Shown: in pieces, positions 49,111 to 61,738 of the stretch
Layout: every line of letters begins with the position of its first letter
Numbering within the stretch: position 1 is the first letter of the stretch
Assembly (NCBI GenBank): GCA_027924645.1
Contig: BSBN01000242.1
Span: forward strand, 1,674,001-1,738,000
Length of the DNA stretch: 64,000 nucleotides
Direction: 5' to 3'
Source of the DNA: Cunninghamia lanceolata
Taxonomy: Eukaryota; Streptophyta; Pinopsida; Cupressales; Cupressaceae
Program-made: the position numbers and the translations under genes
Notes under the pieces: model-generated
Seen by the model: the letters and a program-made list of their open reading frames with translations, nothing else
What the model was told of the DNA's origin: nothing
The model's database searches: none

Positions 49111-50372
49111 TGTAATGTACACTACCCAAACTACTATATCACAAATCAAATAAACAACTAAATTTCACATTAATAAAACATCTATATATATATATTCAAT
49201 TCACATATTACATCTCACATGTAAATGTGTCTAATCCAGATTATAAGTACATGAAATATGATATATAAGAATACAACGTAGGCTCTCATGCCCATGTAGT
49301 TGCCACTATACAAATAATGATGTACAAATATAAGTAATGATATATATGAACATAATCAATGAAGTCTCCAGCTGCCACTAACCCCTACGGTCATCTGCAA
49401 ATCCAAGAGACGAGAACATGGTTCAGACGCTTTTTCTGCCCAACCACGAAGCTTACACTTCCCCGGAATTCTTCCTAACATGAAGAATACCTGACTCTAC
49501 ATGAAATGCCTAGCAACCTAGAAACGAAAGGCAAGATAGAATCCAGTGCAACTTGATATATCTACATGCATTTCTAACATGAACATGCAATGTCCTACTA
49601 TTAGGATATGGTAGAGAATATAAAATATACTAGACAAAATTTCATCTATTTCAATGAAACAAGTGATTTTGGCTAAAGCGCTTAAAACTGTATATCGATG
49701 TGTAGATCTCGAAAAGACCTACTCTCTATTAGCCCATATTCATCACCCATCCCGGAAGGTAAACCCAATTCACACAAAGACAAATCTAAGTATAACATGC
49801 ATATGTCCAATCAAATTAACTCTTTTTCTTTCATGCAAAATGATAAACAACATGATACTTAATGCATTTCTTTCTTACTATGAATTCAAGCAAGATTTAA
49901 TGTAAATTCAATATTTTTCATGCAAAAAGATAACTACGTGATTCTTTATGCATTTCAATCTTCTACTATTTTTCTTTTTTACACAATATTCAATGCAAAT
50001 GCATATGTTGTCTAAGTTTCATGTTTCTAACTGTTTTCTTGATGTTTTGTAGTTCAAGGTTATAGAGAGATATCAGTCACATAGAAATGATGCAATTACT
50101 ATCTCATGTAAATGTACATGTGCAATTAACTCAAAGGAAAATCAAATTAAACTATTTTCATGTCTTATGCAAGATCTGATTTCATGCTACAACTGTGATA
50201 AATTCTAAGATAAATTTGAGTAAGATCATTCATGTTTTTGCAGAGATTTTTATAACAAAAAAATGGAGATGCCAAATGTACCATAATTTCATAAAATTTA
50301 CATTACAAACAACAAAGATAAATCTTTGCATAAATATATAAAATGCATACTACATATAAATAGAGAAAAAAA
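49111..50372 (-). repeat. Probable 5' LTR of the chromovirus-derived element
   Basis: It starts TGTAATGTACACTACCC on the plus strand, directly after the primer-binding site, so it should be the inner end of a 5' LTR. Its outer end is not found before the next element starts at 50373. I saw no matching copy left of 22180, so LTR status rests on the primer site alone. Confidence 0.4.
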
Positions 50373-51068
50373 TGTTAGGAATTTACAGGTAGATCAAACC
50401 AATTCCACATAACCCAAATGAGATAATGATGCATACAATCTTATAGATTTACCGTAATGCAAAGATCAATAGACAATTAACAAGATAACACAAGATATAC
50501 CCTGAGAAATCCATCATTGAGGGAAAAAACCCAACCTCCAAAAGCATCCATACTCAATGTATTATTCAGCAATAAGAAATTACAATACACTCACAGAATC
50601 TCCATGAACACTTCTGAAACATCAAGCTCCTCTACTACAACCTCCATGTATCCAAGCATGAATCAACACATCCCATGCCATGCTTTACAATATGCAATCA
50701 CAAGAGAAAACTCAATACAATGATAGCCTCTCACACAACCTGTAAAATAAGAGCCAACCCTAACCACTAACCATGTGCTTGCTTTTATAGACTCAAGCTC
50801 ACACAAATACAACTTGTGGTATTGGATAAAAACAATGTGACTCAAAACCATGAGCAGAAAATGATTGAACCCAATATTTATTATTTTACACAAATAATAA
50901 ATATTTGCCTTATGTCTCCCCATGTTAAATACAACTTTTACAAGTGATACCAAATAAATATTTAATGTGGCTAAACACATCACTTAAGATGCACCACAAA
51001 AGAATATTTATTTTACATAATTAAATTAATTAATGTTATGCAAGGTGAACAACACCTTTTTCCCAACA
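50373..51068 (-). repeat. 3' LTR of the LARD-like element
   Basis: Starts TGTTAGGAATTTACAGG and ends CCTTTTTCCCAACA on the plus strand. It matches 55479-56173 closely over its full length. The minus strand has TATAAAAG at about 50782-50789. Confidence 0.95.
50781..50790 (-). promoter_or_regulatory. TATA-like box, LARD-like element 3' LTR
   Basis: CTATAAAAGC on the minus strand. The 5' LTR has CTATAAAATA at about 55886-55895. Confidence 0.5.
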
Positions 51069-51080
51069 TTATCCCACTTG
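51069..51080 (-). other. Polypurine tract of the LARD-like element
   Basis: CAAGTGGGATAA on the minus strand, directly before the 3' LTR start TGTTGGG. Confidence 0.75.
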
Positions 51081-54000
51081 TTGTATACATTGCATAAGGG
51101 TCAATCAATGATATACATCATCATAGTCAAACATGAAACCACATGAATCTCCAACATGCTCTCGTGCTCCATCAAGATACTTGCAATAAAAATGAAGTAA
51201 CCACCATCTCAAGCAAGAACTCCTCTCATCCTCCAACCTACCACCTATGGAAGAAAATGAACAAGCCAAGGTGAAGATGCACCAATCTAAAGAACACTAG
51301 CATCAAATCCAAGTGATAACAAAAGCTATCAAAGGTTAAAAAACCCCACATGATCAGAAATAGCATCACAATATATGCTAATACATCCAACCACCCATAC
51401 GTCATAGGTATCAACACCATCAATAAACTCATGTCGACAACATATCAAACCCATATACCACAATAATAATCTCCATGTATAAAACCTGTCAATGAAGAAC
51501 ACATACATCCAGGAACTCCCACTGCATGGGTAATTTCAAATCTGAAAATAGATCCAAGGCATACCAAGTCTACCAATCCACACTCAAACTAAGGTGTGGC
51601 TCATCAACAAGCCAATGTAGTATAAAGAACAATCATAATGATCCACCCATGCAAGATAAAACACTACATACTCTCTCACATCATGTCACCATAACTATCC
51701 CAAGTCCAACCATATCAACATGATCCTCCAAGAAGTAGCCATAAGACAAAGGGAGAAAACTTGTAAATCATAATGTCCTACCAACACCTCAAAGTGCAAA
51801 GCTGTGTCAAGTATGATCTCCTTTACAACCCCAAATGAAAAAGCCTCAACAACACCCAATCATTCAATCTCATAGATCAAATGAACATATATATCATGTA
51901 ACCAACATGGATGTAAGGCTCTCTAACCAAGGAAGATCAAACTCATAATTATTCCATAACTAGGAATAAGCCCAATCACATCTCCTAAATTCCTCATAAT
52001 GAAAATCATAAATCAAACCATATGAACAAAGAGATAACCATGCTAACATCCCTCAAATGAACCCTCCAGAACCAATAACCATAGCTCAAGATCCAAAACC
52101 ATGAGAAGATAAAACATAAAGCAAAATGCATCTAAAAGGATGGGCAATACCTTATAGACGATAAACCACCGAGTAGCCCAAGAGTGGGGAATGAGAATGC
52201 TCCTCCAAGATACACCAAGTCACAAAGACTCTCTCCAAGAACAGTCTCCTTAAGGTCAAAATGAACTCACATCCATATCTAGGTGTAGGCTCTTCAATCT
52301 ATCTGCTGAAACCTCCAATGACTAACCGTCTCAACAAGAGTCTCTAATCCAAAGAGAACTCCAGCCTCACCTAAGTCTCCAAGTATCCAAAAGTGCCTCC
52401 ATGATCAATCCATGCTAAACTCCAAATGCAACATCGCACTATCATGAAGCTCCCAAGCACATGATTGATGTACTCAATACCAAGAGATCCAACAACATCA
52501 CTTTCAATGCTCCTACTGCACATCTGCATAATCAAGAAGCCCATCATGACATCATGATCTAACCATATCCTTCTAGGAGATCACATGCATCAATGCACAC
52601 ATCCTATCTCAAGAGAACCTGTATCATGTCAAAACTCAAAACCGGTATCAAGAGTACATCAAGACACAATAACCACATCTCTAAATAAAGGATTAGTATG
52701 TCAAACTGACAAGTCATAAACTGAAACCTCAACCAAAAGCTCAAAAAGAGTCCTCCATGGTAAACCAAAATGTTAACATCTCCAATCACATGAAGATAAC
52801 CATCTCCTGTCAATAGAACTCAAAATGTCAAAGAACTCTCACTATAAGAGATCCTCCATGACACCAACATCCACTGCAGATGATCATCCATCACAAATGA
52901 TGAATCCATATCGCTACCGAAGCTCCCACTGAATCATGACACCGAGATATACATGGCAACAAAGTAACCATCTCCTAAATGAAAATCATCCATGGCCCCA
53001 ACACAATCAAGGAATCTTGCTGTAACACCAACAACTCCCAAAAGGTAAAGTAAAACCATAATCCCCAAACTAAGAAGATAAAACCATCACTGTCAAAAAG
53101 CTAACATAAAACCATATTTCCAAGCTATCCATGACATCGTGATAAACATGCTATAAGTCCCAATAACTGACTATCCAGGCACTCTAATCATCCATCCTAT
53201 TATCTCAATGCAACATACCGATGTACACATGACCACAAACAAGGCCAAATAACATAGTCTGTATAAACACTGAATCAATCTCATGGATAAAGACAATCCA
53301 CATACGAGTCATCCCACTGTAGCCAAGGGGTAGCTAATCCACAAAATTACATAACTCAAAGATCCAAAACACATGTAACATGCAAACTCATGATCACATT
53401 AGTAACATACAAACTGAGATATCAAAGAAGACAACCTATAGACTCCAAGACTCAAACACCAAATCAATGCTAGATTCAATTTGCCAAACAAGTCCACAAC
53501 ACAAGTAACCATAATCAAGGAACTAATCAAGCATCCAGGAGATAAGAACAACCTCCTAAAACTACACAACACCACCTGTAATCATGAATCAAACATCTTA
53601 GCCCATACCTATCTATCACTTACATGATCATGTCAGGTTAATGCAAAAGTGTACCTGCATATCCATGACACCATAATCATTGTCATCACTATAGCTATAC
53701 TCAACTCCCACTGAAACGAGACTCCAAGTCTCACACGTGTATCAATCATGTCCTCAAACTAGAGGACAACTTATGTACTTGTCTCCATCAAAGCTCAAAC
53801 TCTGAAAACACCTGTAAACCTATAAATGGAAGTACCAAATCTGAAAACTTTCTATACCATAGTGATGGTCACATAGAAACATGCACTCCCACAAGTTTGT
53901 GCCCAAAAAGTCATCTGAATGCACTCAAAATTGCACCCTGAATATCTGGCTCCCACAAGTGATCAAATAAGTACCAAACTCTCTCTACACACCAAACTGA

Positions 54001-55464
54001 AAATCTACATGATCCAATTTGTAGTACACATTAATAGCTCTCCAATGCCTATATGAAATCAAATTCTGTATGCAAAAGTTATGAGCATAAAACTGTCCCA
54101 GAACAATGCCTAGCTTTGGGGCAACAAATGCTAACACAAACAACAAAATCTGATAACTCAACCTGCAACACTGCATATTTCTCTAAAAGACCTTTCTAAC
54201 ACCTATAAGAAATCAAAAATCTAATACCGTGGGCAAAAGTTATGCCTCCCAGAAGAAAATACCCTCCAAGGGCTAAAAGGGGACCCTAGAGGAACCTATC
54301 CGTATTGCTGACATATGCATGATGTCATCACTGACATCATCATGTTGATTGATCATACCATGCTGATGTGGCGAGTTGACTGCATCATGTCTTTGACCAG
54401 TAGATTTATGAAAGTTTAAATTTGTCTTGTTTTCCACGAACCTCTCATGCATTTTCAAGGAGGTTTAATCTTTTAATAAGGGTAAGAAAAAACAAATATT
54501 TTATTGGCTGTCATAACCTTTATTTTCACCAGCTGTCATTAATATTTCTGCATGTTGTCATAGAAATCACTTCCGCCATTTAACATTTAATTTTTTTTGG
54601 TTTTAATGTTAAAAATGCCCACTAGGGGTGAGTTGGCTGCTGTCGGCTGTCCGACCACGGTGGCCCTGCCGAACTGAAGGCCAAAGGCCTAGCCGGCCAA
54701 TGGCCAATCCTAGCGGGGGCCAACAGTTAGTAGACCACCAAACTATGGCTCGTGCCGCCGTGCGGTACTCACCAACGCTGACTACGCAGGGGTAGGGTAT
54801 AGGGTCTGCAGACCCGTACCCCCCCAAAACCATAAATTTTTTAAAAAAATTTCAACTCTTGCTTTTTTGTTTAAAATAGTTTTGAAATCAAAATTTTTCT
54901 TTTTTCCAAATAATTTAATATTTCAAAACTAAAGATTTATAGTGCAGGAAAAATATATTTTTTTTCAACTGTGTACTTGCAGATCCGTACGACCGAACTG
55001 GGCATGGGCAAAAAAAATTTCCTTGAAGCTCCGGTGACCAAAATAGGTCAAATTTTAAATGCATCTTCACCTCTCGAGCCTCTTGGACTCAATGGCAAGG
55101 TATGTTTTGTCCCAAGAGGTCATTTACATAAATCCCTCCTCAAAACCCTCATATTAAAGCACACAATCAGGAAACCCTTTGCCAAGACTTTTCACCTTTA
55201 GATCTGCAATAACCACAACAAATCTGAAACACCCACAACCCCAAATCTGCAACACAACAACTTGCACAAATCCTCATATCTTGTATTGTCCAAAATCTTT
55301 CTTGCATTGTCATGGATTTAGCTTTGCACCAGATCTACACAAACAAGGGTTATACCAAAAGATGGATCTGTGAAAACACATAGAACCATAAATATATAGA
55401 TACATCACATGTAAGCACATACAAGCATCATGCAAGAATATGCAAGCCATGAAAAAGCCTTAAA
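51081..55464. other. Non-coding interior of the LARD-like element
   Basis: 4.4 kb without a frame that matches any transposon domain. From 51100 to about 54300 the plus strand is A+C-rich with few G. A GC-rich island lies at 54615-54830. Confidence 0.75.
54615..54830. repeat. GC-rich island with short palindromes
   Basis: It contrasts sharply with the AT-rich flanks. It contains GGCC-rich short palindromes (GGCCAAAGGCC, GCCGGC) and a perfect 14-bp palindrome GGGTCTGCAGACCC at about 54806-54819. It could be an inserted fragment: TGCCCA occurs at its left edge (54616) and inverted near 55010, but no secure target duplication was found. Confidence 0.55.
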
Positions 55465-55476
55465 GCTTTGATACCA
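55465..55476 (-). other. Primer-binding site of the LARD-like element (tRNA-iMet type)
   Basis: TGGTATCAAAGC on the minus strand, two bases after the 5' LTR end. Confidence 0.88.
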
Positions 55477-55478
55477 CT

Positions 55479-56173
55479 TTTTAAGAATTTACAAGTAGAT
55501 CAAACCAATTCCACATAACCCAAAGGAGATAATGATACATACAATCTTACAGATTTACCATAATGCAAAGATTAATAGATAATTAACAAGATAACACAAG
55601 ATATACCCTGGGAAAACCCTCATTGAGGGAAAAACCTAGCCTCCAAAAGCATCCATACTCAATGTATTATTCAGCAATAAGAAATTACAATACACTCACA
55701 GAGTCTCCATGAACACCTCTGAAACATCAAGCTCCTCTACTGCAACCTCCATGAATCCAAGAATGAATCCACACATCCCATGCCATGCTTTACAATATGC
55801 ACTCACAAGAGAAAACTCAATACAATGATAGCCTCTCACACAACCTGTAAAATAAGAGCCAACCCTAACCACTAACCATGTGCTTTATTTTATAGACTCA
55901 AGCTCATACAAATACAACTTGTGGTATTGGATAAAAACAATGTGACTCAAAACCATGAGCACAAAACCATTGACCCCAATATTTATTATTTTACGCAAAT
56001 AATAAATATTTGTCTTATGTCTCCCCATGTTAAATACAACTTTTACAAGTGATACCAAATAAATATTTAGTGTGGCTAAACACATCACTTAAGATGCACC
56101 ACAAAAGAATATTTATTTTACATAATTAAATTAATTAATGTTATGCAAGGTGAACAACACCTTTTTCCCAACA
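55479..56173 (-). repeat. 5' LTR of the LARD-like element
   Basis: Pairs with 50373-51068. The terminal TG next to the primer site is mutated (TTTTAAGAATTT instead of TGTTAGGAATTT), while the outer end CCCAACA is intact. Confidence 0.94.
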
Positions 56174-56950
56174 ACGAATATATTAAAAGCATAAAGTCAA
56201 TGTAAATGTGTTATTTGGACTGACTAAAACTCTTAACACTGACATTTAAACTTTTGTCTCAAAACATAGTGTGAACGATGAAGGCGAATCACTTGTCTGA
56301 ATGACATCAATGTTTGAAGATCATCAGGTGTGCCTAGTAAATGAAACACACTACATATATTATTTGTGTGGAGAATGGAAACACTAGAAAAATATAGGAA
56401 AATGGGCTCATACAACTGTATTTGGTAACCTTAGTCACTGGTGGAATTTAATTGTCAAAATAGGACAACGAATTCAACATCACATATAACGTTATTTATA
56501 CAGAGGTTTATCCTTTGGACATAGAATTCAAGATCACATACAATAATATTTATACAGAGGTTTAGCTAGAATGTCTTCAATGTGACAGAAAAATATCGCA
56601 GAGCAGTGAACAAGGAGAACATCCAACTCAGAAGGTAGGGGAAGACAATGACACTATTTTGTGTTCATTTCAAACCCTTGAATACCCCAAGAACTAATTT
56701 AAGAGGCATACCTAGAAGAAAGAAAAACAACTTATCGATCTCATAAAGTTCAGCAACAATTGCATTTAATTGGAAGAGATTCAATCACTTACCTGTGCGA
56801 ATGAATCTAAGTGTAACACTGAATCCTCAATGAAGGGTCGGGAGGCCGAAGAGTTTGAATACAATTTCCCCAACAAAAGATTAACCCTGTGAGCAGTGAT
56901 CTGTAACTCCTGCTAATATTTTTTTTGCCTTCCTTTTCATTGATGGTGAC
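56174..56950. other. No gene recognised
   Basis: About 780 bp between two LTR elements. A short internal duplication around ATAACGTTATTTATACAGAGGTTT (56485-56565) was noted. Nothing else was recognised. Confidence 0.4.
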
Positions 56951-57415
56951 TGTTGGCAAGAAATGGGGAGGGATACCGATCCGGAGATCTAGTCCTCAGT
57001 CAAGTCTTTGTAGTTTGTTTATACTCAGGTCAAGTAGTTAGAGATTGATAAAAATACCAAGAATATATGCAGATTACAAACATTACATAACAATAGAATT
57101 ATCTGGAACCAATAGATCTCCACACACACACACATATATAAACAACAATCAAATATCATACATCCATCCTCCGACAGGTCTAAGTCTCTCCCTCATCATT
57201 ATACCTATATGCTTGACAGTTTAGGTCTCTTCTATATCATCATATTATCTCATATCCTACCTATCCCATACCATCATATCCTATATCTATATATACTATA
57301 TCTATTACATCTAGGGATGTGTCTTCTAGCATCATAGGTCGGCTCCAGCCTCCACATAATGTATGCGCCAACTTCTGGTTGGCTTTGTTCTATGCCTTGT
57401 ATCCTACTAACATCA
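56951..57415 (-). repeat. 3' LTR of the right-hand element (465 bp)
   Basis: On the minus strand it runs TGATGTTAGTAGGATAC...CTTGCCAACA, so TG..CA, and follows a polypurine tract directly. It includes a (CA)n run at about 57120-57132 next to a TATA-like TTTATATATGTG on the minus strand. The partner LTR is outside the window, so the left boundary is inferred. Confidence 0.65.
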
Positions 57416-57428
57416 TCCCCCCTTCAAA
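57416..57428 (-). other. Polypurine tract of the right-hand element
   Basis: The minus strand reads TTTTGAAGGGGGGA just before TGATGTTAG. The codons before it (SWGQDNFEGG) resemble the end of a retroelement ORF running into the tract. Confidence 0.7.
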
Positions 57429-58849
57429 ATTATCTTGTCCCCAAGACATGCAAAATTAGTTGCTATGTAAGATAATCTTGTAGATATGCTTCAGCTGCGC
57501 CAGACTGTTATCCCATTGTTTCTTGGCCTTAGAAAACATTATTATTTGTCCTTTTATCTTTATATATGTGTCCTCTACTTCTGCTATGGTTGCTGGTATA
57601 TGTATTGTTTGTGTAGTTTGCTTAGCTTCTGCAAAACTTTCAGTCAGGTTAGCCACTCTCAGGTTGACCACTTCCCTTAACTATTTTATTTGGTTCCTTA
57701 TTTGATCTCTTTAGTTGTGGAGTTGTTGATGCTAGTTGTGGAGTGTATCTACCTGTGCCCTTATTACTCCATCCTTATCAGGCAGAGGATCACATTGGGT
57801 TGCCATGTTTGTTATTTGTAGTTCCAGAGCATCCATCTGGTCTTTTATTGCTTTGGTAAACTGTGGCCATTTTAAACAAAAATGGTAAAGAATGTTCACC
57901 TCCACAATGCTCTATTGAATATTCTTTATTTGTGTCTCCAATTGAGTGTGTGCTTTGGCACACTTATTTTTCATCTCCACCAACCTTTTCTTGTTGAGTT
58001 GCTCTATGATTTTCTTCTCGAGCTATCTAGAATACTCCTTAAATCTCTGTGTCAATTGCTCCAAAAAGGGTAAAGTAGTATCCCTTGGTGTCTCCAGCAT
58101 CTCCTTTTCAAATGTATTCAATGCATCCTAAAGCAATTTACTTCCCTCTACATGTTGTTTCAAAATTTCTGCTCTTACAGAGGAGTGGAAGACATCTCCT
58201 TACTACAGCTTCTGTAAAGGAGATATTCTAGATATATTTACTTGTCCATCTACCACCGGCAACTATAGCAACTATAGAGTTACAATAGGTGTTATCTACT
58301 TTTGCTACTCCAAAAACTCCTTAATGGAATCAATTGAGGAAGAAGAGGCTTCTGAATTATCAACTTGATCCGATCCTCTTTGCTCTTATCTATTCTCCTG
58401 TATTTCTTCTTCCTTATCCTCCACATTGTGTGTTTGTGGGCTCATTTGTTGTTGTTGTGTATTCCTTTCATCCATCCTTATGTTCTCCAGAGGAGGTACC
58501 CCTTGTGTGGAAGTTTTTGGCTGAATCTGTAGACACCTAAAAATGTCTTCTACCATCGAACCGACTCCTGACATCCCTAAACATGTCAATTTCCCTCCTA
58601 ACCAATTAATTAAATTTTTATTTAACTAATTCATTACCCTATTTTCCATCATATTATCCCCAAAATTGAATTAATTTCATTAATTCAATAGTCTAAAACC
58701 TTAGCCAATTGATTTAATAAATATGCAATTTTTTTATTTCAATCCTAAGTCCTAAATCCACCTCACAAAATCCACCTCATCTTTCCACCTCAACTTTTCC
58801 ACCTCACCATGTTGCACATATAATTAAATATTTTTAATATTTAATTAGC

Positions 58850-59195
58850 TAATATCCTCCACTCCCCCATGAGTTGAATTAAAAATTCAACTTGTCATAT
58901 CCACTACCCAAAAATGAATCTTTAATTCATTTTTGTCCTCCACTAATTGAATTAAAAATTCAATTTATCCTCCATTATCCAAAATAAATCTTTAATTCAA
59001 TTATCCTCCACCAATTGAATTTTTAATTCAATTATTCCCCACTATCCTCCACTATTGAATTCTTAATTCAATTATTCCCCACTATCATCCACTATTGAAT
59101 TCTTAATTCAATTGTTCCCCACTATACTCCACCATTTGAATTCAATTGTCCCCCACTATCCTCCACTATTGAATTCTTAATTCAATTGTCATAAC
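58850..59195. repeat. Short repeats with inverted TTGAATT units in the solo LTR
   Basis: Seven or more units of about 40-45 bp combine TTGAATTCTTAATTCAAT (or TTGAATTAAAAATTCAA) with CCCCACTATCCTCCACTA. Each AT-rich unit is itself a small palindrome. Confidence 0.9.
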
Positions 59196-59310
59196 CCACT
59201 CTTCTCAAAAAAGAATTTTTAATTTATCCATTATGAATTAAAGATTCACAAAAAATGAGAGCCATTGATCTCATCTTTTGATTCTCACCCTCCATTCCTT
59301 TTTCAAAAAT

Positions 59311-59320
59311 CTATAAATGA
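59311..59320 (+). promoter_or_regulatory. TATA box of the solo LTR
   Basis: CTATAAATGA on the plus strand, about 290 bp before the LTR end, a usual place for the U3/R boundary. Transcripts from it would run antisense to the host element ORF. Confidence 0.5.
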
Positions 59321-60125
59321 AACCCTCACCCAAGCCATTCATAACAACTTCTTCTTGCATCAAAGCCATGCTCAAATTTATCTCAAATCTCTAATCTATC
59401 TATCCTCTAATCCTTCATCTATATTTGTGTTGAAAGCAAGAGCAATCCACATTTGAATCAAACAGGGTTATCTAATCTAGGAGCTCTTGGGTGCAAGCTT
59501 CCTCCTCCCTTGATGAGATTGGGTCTTCATGTGAGGTATAACTTTGTGTTTTTATGCAATTATTTTGTGTTTTCACTTCATTTTGTTTTTCTAATCTACA
59601 AAATCTTCTCCTGGATTGCCTATGTTATGTCCTATCCTCCTGTTGATATTTCAGTGTTGTGCAGAGATGATGGTGCTTGTTGTCGTTCTTGTTCCTTGAT
59701 AGATTGATATATCTTTGTTGTCACTTCTTCAGTTTCTTTTTGTATCTCCTGATTTTCCCTATTATTCCCCCCATGAGTGTGTCTACTCTTTGTTTTCTTC
59801 TTAGTTCCATGGCTTGTAGCTATATCAATTCATTCTTCTTCTCCGGTGACAATGTGTTACTTAGCTTATCAATGGCATTCTACTTTATTTCTTCCTCCAA
59901 TTGGAGTGCCTTATTCCTCCTTTGCCTTAGTGCTTCTATCAAGCTCTCCAGAAATCCTTCCATTATCTAATCCAATGTATTTTATTTGTCTCTCATATAT
60001 TGGATTATTGCTTGAACTATTATTTTCTTATTTTCCTCATATGAATCATCATATAAATCAACAATTTATTTTAACATACCTATATTCTCCATAGCATTGA
60101 GTAGTGCATGCATCTTGTAACTCTC

Positions 60126-60185
60126 CTGTGCTAGTTCCTCTACTTGTTCTGCTAGTTCCTCTACTTGTTCTGCTAGTTCTTCTTT
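60126..60185. repeat. 24-bp repeat encoding coiled-coil octads
   Basis: TGCTAGTTCCTCTACTTGTTC-type units occur twice plus a partial copy. On the minus strand they encode EELAEQVE repeats in the long ORF. Confidence 0.85.
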
Positions 60186-61738
60186 TGGTGTCTGATTTCC
60201 TTCTCTTCAGCTTTGATTCTTGTTCTTCTCCCTCTTCTTTAGATTCAATCACCTCCGACATTTCCTGGGTTCTCTTTCTTTTTGCTTGTTGTTTCTGCCA
60301 GGGAGCCTTATTTTGTAGACTTCATTCCTAACAATACTTTTGATGTTGCCCTCCCTCTAGATGATATTGTAGATGATGATGGAGCTTGAGATGTAGTTCT
60401 CTCTGATCTTCTAACTGGCAGAGCCTCCCTGGTAGGCAGGGGAGATGATGTGGAAGGTTTTGGAGCTGAGGTAGTTCCCTTTTTCGAAACTCCCTATTGT
60501 TTGTGCAACTTATCTCTATGCTTTTCCAGGTGTTCTTCTGCATACTTTATATGTTGTTTGTCCATCACTTCTGAATAAATGCCAAATCTCTCCACACTTG
60601 TATCCTTGGGTTTACTTAGTAGGTTTTGTGCATAAGCATTAGCTTCTACTACAGTTATCTCATAAGACAATGGGGGTACCCATGTTGTTCTCGGCTCAAC
60701 TACTTCCATGTAAGTGAAATCCTTGCCTACTAAAAAGGTAATCTAGTGTATACACTATTTCACAACTCCGTAGGGAATTATTTCTCTTGCCCTCATCTTT
60801 TCTTATAGGGTTTTGAAGAAACCCCAATATGCAACACTGTATGCTTTTGTTTCTCTAAATTGAGCTATATGCCTTTTGACTTCTAACCCTACCGGTATAT
60901 TTTGTTGCCAGTGCTTCACTTAAACCTCGGTAATTTATTCAAGAGATAAAATGTGAGGTAAAGAATCAAAGTACCATACCAGAAGTTGTAATTGGAATCC
61001 TTGATCTTCTACAAATTCTCCAACAACTATTGGTAACTCACAGAGATCAAAATCCTTGCCCTCTTTCACCATCTGATAGGTAGTGTGAATAGCAGTGGTT
61101 GTGGCCAAACCCTCCCAATTGGCATAGTACACTTTGTATGCAATGCCCATGGTGGCATATCTAACTCTAGGGTATTTTATGTCCTTAACATGCATATTTC
61201 TTCCATTTGTTGTTGCTTTGGTCAATTCCCTCACCTAATCAGTTCTAATGGCCTTCATCATCGGTAAGGGTCCCACAACACTTAACCCTGTTGATGCCCT
61301 AATAGCCTCCTTTGTGATTCTATAGGGTTTGTCCAAATATATAAACTCATCATCAATTCGGCTGAGAATGATTCTTACCCATTCATGCGCATCTGTGAAA
61401 TCAGGGAAATCCTTCTACACATCTAGTCTCTTCATTGAAATATTTGGATATTTGGGCAAATACCCTATGTCTCCCAGCAATGTGTCCCTTAGCTCCTCAA
61501 ATTTCATATGGTTAATCTCGGCCAAGGTATTATGAATGCACTTTTTCACATCCTCTATGTAGACTACATCTATCAGCAGCGATGAGAATGTGCCATATTT
61601 GTCCACTTCTAGGGCTTTTCAAGGGTATTTCTTGAACTTTGGCCTTGGCTTGTGTGTGATATCAATCAGCTCAGGGGTAGCCATTGTGTATTCTCTAGTT
61701 ATCTGCACTCTTATACTCTTCACTACTTTGCTCGTCAT

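Larger units (their letters stand above)
50373..56173 (-). mobile_element. LTR element without coding interior (LARD-like), 5.8 kb
   Basis: Two LTRs of about 695 bp (50373-51068, 55479-56173) enclose 4.4 kb. On the minus strand a tRNA-iMet primer site follows the 5' LTR, and the purine-rich CAAGTGGGATAA precedes the 3' LTR start TGTTGGGAAAAAGG. The interior has no gag or pol domain in any frame and is A+C-rich on the plus strand. It must have depended on proteins of another element. No clear target duplication was seen (AAAAA left, ACGAA right). Confidence 0.88.
58528..59600 (+). mobile_element. Solo LTR (1073 bp) inserted in the coiled-coil ORF
   Basis: It starts TGTAGACACCTAAAAATG and ends TTTTTCTAATCTACA, so the ends form TGTAGA/TCTACA. 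Flanking pentamers are GAATC (58523-58527) and AAATC (59601-59605), with one change. Removing it and one pentamer restores the host frame AIQEKIQPKTSTQGVPP. The start resembles the Tat-like LTR start TGTAGACACC, so it is probably a solo LTR of a Ty3 element in plus orientation. A TATA box (CTATAAATGA) lies at 59311-59320. Confidence 0.9.
57429..61738 (-). pseudogene. Long coiled-coil ORF of unknown function, interrupted
   Basis: From ATG 61738 (or 61684) the frame gives, with scattered stops and shifts, a protein of roughly 1,050 residues once the solo LTR is removed. The N-terminal part is globular (LRDTLLGDIGYLPKYPNISM, ILSRIDDEFIYLDKPYRI, IHTTYQMVKEGKDFDLCELP). A Ser/Pro/Arg-rich linker follows near 60450-60300, then heptad-rich coiled coil (EELAEQVEELAEQVEELAQE near 60130-60180; LRQRRNKALQLEEEIK; MDALELQITNMATQ). 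It follows gag-protease in the same orientation and ends at the polypurine tract. It might be the extra 3' ORF seen in some plant Ty3 elements, but I do not recognise the family and no membrane segment was seen. Confidence 0.6.

Noticed and set aside
50382..50723. Frames of 60-110 codons in the 0.7 kb repeats at 50.4-51.1 kb and 55.5-56.2 kb
   Set aside because: They lie in LTRs with primer site and polypurine tract alongside, and encode nothing recognisable.
60058..60261. RTSRGTS repeat protein on the minus strand
   Set aside because: The 24-bp repeat is better read one frame over as EELAEQVE heptads, which connect to coiled-coil sequence on both sides.
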